A DNA stretch of 33,475 nucleotides from Salinimicrobium sp049687495 (GTDB lineage: Bacteria; Bacteroidota; Bacteroidia; Flavobacteriales; Flavobacteriaceae). The notes under the pieces are model-generated. The model was not told where the DNA came from. It worked only from the letters and a program-made list of their open reading frames with translations, and ran no database searches. The translations under genes were made by a program, and so were the position numbers. Position 1 is the stretch's first letter, and each line of letters starts with the position of its first letter. The stretch is taken from assembly GCA_049687495.1 (NCBI GenBank), contig JBAVJB010000076.1, positions 1-33,475 of the forward strand. The letters are read 5' to 3'. This document shows positions 30,919 to 33,475 of the stretch, in pieces.

Positions 30919-33475
30919 TTATTTCTTAATGATCTTCTGAAGAAAATCAGTCTTTCCCGTCTTCACCTTCAAAAAGTACATTCCTGAAGCTTCTTTTGCC
31001 AGATCTAGCGGCAAAGGAATATTTTTTTCCAAAGCACTTTCCTGTTGGTAAATAAGCTGGCCGTTAAGGTCGAATACCAGAATTTCAGCATTTGAACTAG
31101 CCAGTTTGGAAAGCAGATTATAGCTGCCGGAAGATACTGTGGGATAAACAACAAAATCTTCGGGTGTTTCAACGGGAGGTTCTTGAGGTTCATTCGAGCC
31201 GCTAAAAGAGCCGGAGAACATGCCGCGACCGTAGGAGGCAGCAAATACCTTGTTGGTGCCTTTTTTTAGATCAAGATCGGTTACCTTTACATCGCTCATC
31301 CCGTTATAGGAATGCTCCCAGGTAGGATTGCTGCTGCTAAAATTTTGTGTTGCCCAAACACCCAGTTCAGTTCCAATGATCACCTCATCAGGGTCGTTTG
31401 GATTTGGAAGGATTGTCAAAACAGGAAGGTCAGGTAAATTCCCTTCTTTGCTCACCCAGGTTGGGTTTGCGGAAGTTCCATTTTTAGTATACCAGATACT
31501 TTTGACACCAAAGTTGTAGAAGGTAACGTAGATCTCATCTTCGCTCCTGCCAAATTCAATGTCTGATATACTTCCTATAAAGTTAGGACCTGAAATATCT
31601 TTGAAAACAGCTTCCGAAGAAGTCTTGTCCGCATTTTTCACTTTTAATAATCGCCCGTTGATCAGTCCCAACATAACAGTCGAACTTGAAGTTGTATAAG
31701 GAGAAACAGTGATAGCACTCATAGAGGTGTTCAAAAGGGGACTTGTTAAAGACTTCCTTCTCGCGACAGGGTCATTATCACTAATATCATCGACTATTGG
31801 CTGGAGGTCGGCCAGATTATCATAACGGTACAAAACTCCTTCGGGCCCATTAGAATAAAGTTTATCAAGGTTAGAATCCAACCCCTGCGGATTGATGAAA
31901 AATCCGTCATTATCTTCATTATAGGCTATAAGGCCATATTTATCTGTACTATAATCGTATGCAATTACGAGGTTGTTGTAGATCAGGTTCGCGATAAAAT
32001 AATCAGTGTCTACCTGGTCGTAGAACGAATGCGCTCCATCACCACCCAAAATGCCTAACGAATTTGGGTTGCCGTTTTGAATGAGTTGGGTGCCATTATC
32101 CTGGGTTCCTCCAAGAAAATAATCTCCTGAAGCAAAATCGGCGGGGGCAACGGCAATAGAGTAAAATTGGGTAGTGACGTATTTTCTTTTTGGAGTGATA
32201 AAAACATCTGAGGTACTTGCCGCTGCGAGATCTTTGGCAAAAGAGACTCCTCCGTCATGGCCGAATACGGCCTGATTCGTATTCCCGGGCCTAAAGCCGA
32301 TCACGTGGTGATCTGCATGTACTTCCGAAACCGGCAGCGTATTCAAATTTGGATTTTCAGACCATTTGGAGATTTGTTTCCAGGACTGGCCGGCATCAGG
32401 AGATCTAAAGAGATCTATACTCCCAACGTAAACAATATTATCATCGGTTGGATCTGCCTCAATTACAAGGGCATAAAAGGCCATTCCGCGGCTAAAATCT
32501 TGCGGGAGAATGTCTTTATCGGCATCATTGGGCTCATTGAGGCGTTGAAAAGAGCCAAAACCATCTGTAGTTAGCCAAAGATCAGCTTCTGTTATTAATT
32601 CGCTGTTATTGATCACTGTTTCCCCAAGGATGTAGAATTTATCGGCATTAGTTGCCGAAGCTTCTATTTCGGTTCGCAGAACATTTGGAATAGTATTGAT
32701 GTATGTAAAATTAGTATTTAAACCCTTATTTCTTTTGTAGATCTTTCCGCCGAAATCACTAGATCCAGGAGAATATGTGGTAGCAGCCCACAAGTTTCCA
32801 TCGGCGTCGATCTCAAAATCATTAAATGACTCATCAGCGAGTAATTTTTCCCAGCTTTCACCATTGTCCTTGCTTCCATAGAGGCCGGTATCATAGTACC
32901 CAAGATAATCATCTGGATCATTGGCATTCGCATAAATATGGGTTGCTACGGCAATAAAAATTTCTGTAGATTCTCCATTATCCCAGGCTATAATATCGTT
33001 GATATAGTAGAGCCCGCCCACAACCAGGGCGCTTTGGCCTGAGCCACCCGTTGAAAATTCCTTGACATCCAAAATCCTTTTCCAGGTTTCACCGCCGTCT
33101 GTAGTTGTATAAACTCCTGTCCCCAGAACATCACCTCCCGTGTACTGTTCTCCCGTGCCGGCATACCACACGTTCTTATCACGTGGGTCCATCGTGAGGC
33201 TCGAAAAATTAATGTTTGAGGGCAGTCCGGGCACTAAAGACCAGGGGGAATTAACCTTGGTAATGTCTTCGTTCACCCAAAGCCCACCACTTACTGCACC
33301 GGCAAAAACCCGCTTGTTCTCTGAATCATTGGGGTCAAAAAATACCACGCGAGTCCTGCCACCAACAGTGTCCGGGCCTCGGGAAACCCAGGTATGCTCC
33401 GGGGAATCTCCCGGGGCTTTCATTGAACGGCTCTTGAATTCCTTTTGGCGCAGCAATTTCTCATGTAGCTCCTCC
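30919..33475 (-). CDS. T9SS-exported beta-propeller (BNR/sortilin-like) protein, N-terminus outside window
   Basis: The frame stays open to the window edge, with EELHEKLLRQKEF upstream of the first in-window TTG at 33456, so the gene is cut at its 5' end; about 850 residues are visible. It begins with WVSRGPDTVGGRTRVVFFDP and then has repeated BNR/Asp-box motifs (TTDGGETWKR, SKDNGESWEKL, SPDAGQSWKQI), the pattern of VPS10/sortilin-type or GH74-like propellers. The last 75 residues are a type IX secretion sorting domain of the A type (VVYPTVSSGSYNL, LVFDLNGQLIYQQES, GMYFLKVKTGKTDFLQKIIKK). The protein is therefore exported across the outer membrane. I see no catalytic residues that would make it an enzyme; a binding or adhesion role is as likely. 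Confidence 0.8.
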   Translation of the reverse strand, partial: EELHEKLLRQKEFKSRSMKAPGDSPEHTWVSRGPDTVGGRTRVVFFDPNDSENKRVFAGAVSGGLWVNEDITKVNSPWSLVPGLPSNINFSSLTMDPRDKNVWYAGTGEQYTGGDVLGTGVYTTTDGGETWKRILDVKEFSTGGSGQSALVVGGLYYINDIIAWDNGESTEIFIAVATHIYANANDPDDYLGYYDTGLYGSKDNGESWEKLLADESFNDFEIDADGNLWAATTYSPGSSDFGGKIYKRNKGLNTNFTYINTIPNVLRTEIEASATNADKFYILGETVINNSELITEADLWLTTDGFGSFQRLNEPNDADKDILPQDFSRGMAFYALVIEADPTDDNIVYVGSIDLFRSPDAGQSWKQISKWSENPNLNTLPVSEVHADHHVIGFRPGNTNQAVFGHDGGVSFAKDLAAASTSDVFITPKRKYVTTQFYSIAVAPADFASGDYFLGGTQDNGTQLIQNGNPNSLGILGGDGAHSFYDQVDTDYFIANLIYNNLVIAYDYSTDKYGLIAYNEDNDGFFINPQGLDSNLDKLYSNGPEGVLYRYDNLADLQPIVDDISDNDPVARRKSLTSPLLNTSMSAITVSPYTTSSSTVMLGLINGRLLKVKNADKTSSEAVFKDISGPNFIGSISDIEFGRSEDEIYVTFYNFGVKSIWYTKNGTSANPTWVSKEGNLPDLPVLTILPNPNDPDEVIIGTELGVWATQNFSSSNPTWEHSYNGMSDVKVTDLDLKKGTNKVFAASYGRGMFSGSFSGSNEPQEPPVETPEDFVVYPTVSSGSYNLLSKLASSNAEILVFDLNGQLIYQQESALEKNIPLPLDLAKEASGMYFLKVKTGKTDFLQKIIKK

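Noticed and set aside
1..33475. CRISPR array, insertion sequence, integrase, phage genes or a replication origin
   Set aside because: No regularly spaced repeats, no transposase or recombinase frames, and no dnaA-box cluster were seen; the integration idea at the tRNA loci rests only on duplicated fragments.

Overview
The window is a chromosomal segment of a marine-type member of the Bacteroidota, most likely a flavobacterium related to Gramella/Christiangramia, Zunongwangia or Salegentibacter. This rests on SusC/SusD pairs, a type IX secretion sorting tail, DUF3078 and DUF1028 proteins, -7 promoter boxes of the form TAnnTTTG, no obvious Shine-Dalgarno use, and flavobacterial-style signal peptides ending in AQ. 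The genus is an inference from protein style, not from a search.

Layout. 1-333 is the C-terminal end of a 5'-nucleotidase. 450-772 holds two intact tRNA-Asn(GUU) genes on the minus strand, their terminator, and a decayed third unit. 938-1744 is proC. 2005-3928 is a minus-strand operon: DUF1028 Ntn-hydrolase-like protein, small repeat lipoprotein, RelA/SpoT-type HD hydrolase. 4119-4267 holds a disrupted and an intact tRNA-Arg(CCU). 4401-5501 is a GluR0-like ligand-gated potassium channel. 5617-6204 is a SYLF-domain protein. 6356-8402 is a three-gene sulfur cassette (sulfide:quinone oxidoreductase-like, TusE/DsrC-like, DsrE-like) behind a Crp/Fnr-type palindrome. 8447-12016 (minus) is a very large outer-membrane barrel protein whose phosphoesterase domain has lost its catalytic motifs.

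12129-27480 is a complete laminarin/beta-1,3-glucan utilisation locus: a one-protein transmembrane sensor-regulator, SusC, SusD, a PKD-containing surface glycan-binding lipoprotein, a lipoprotein GH16, a GH3 beta-glucosidase and two further GH16 enzymes. The expected flow is surface cutting by the GH16 lipoprotein, capture by SusD and the binding protein, import through SusC, periplasmic cutting by the other GH16 enzymes, and final release of glucose by GH3; the regulator senses periplasmic oligosaccharide. 27592-28041 is tadA (minus), divergent from dxs (28080-29864), followed by a DUF3078 outer-membrane protein. From 30919 to the right edge lies a T9SS-exported beta-propeller protein, truncated at its N-terminus.

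The signal not explained by genes is a dispersed palindrome, TCAAAAATGNCATTTTTGA. It occurs in perfect or near-perfect form at least seven times, both in intergenic hairpins and inside coding sequence, with extra half-sites. Both tRNA loci also carry decayed duplicate copies beside the working genes.
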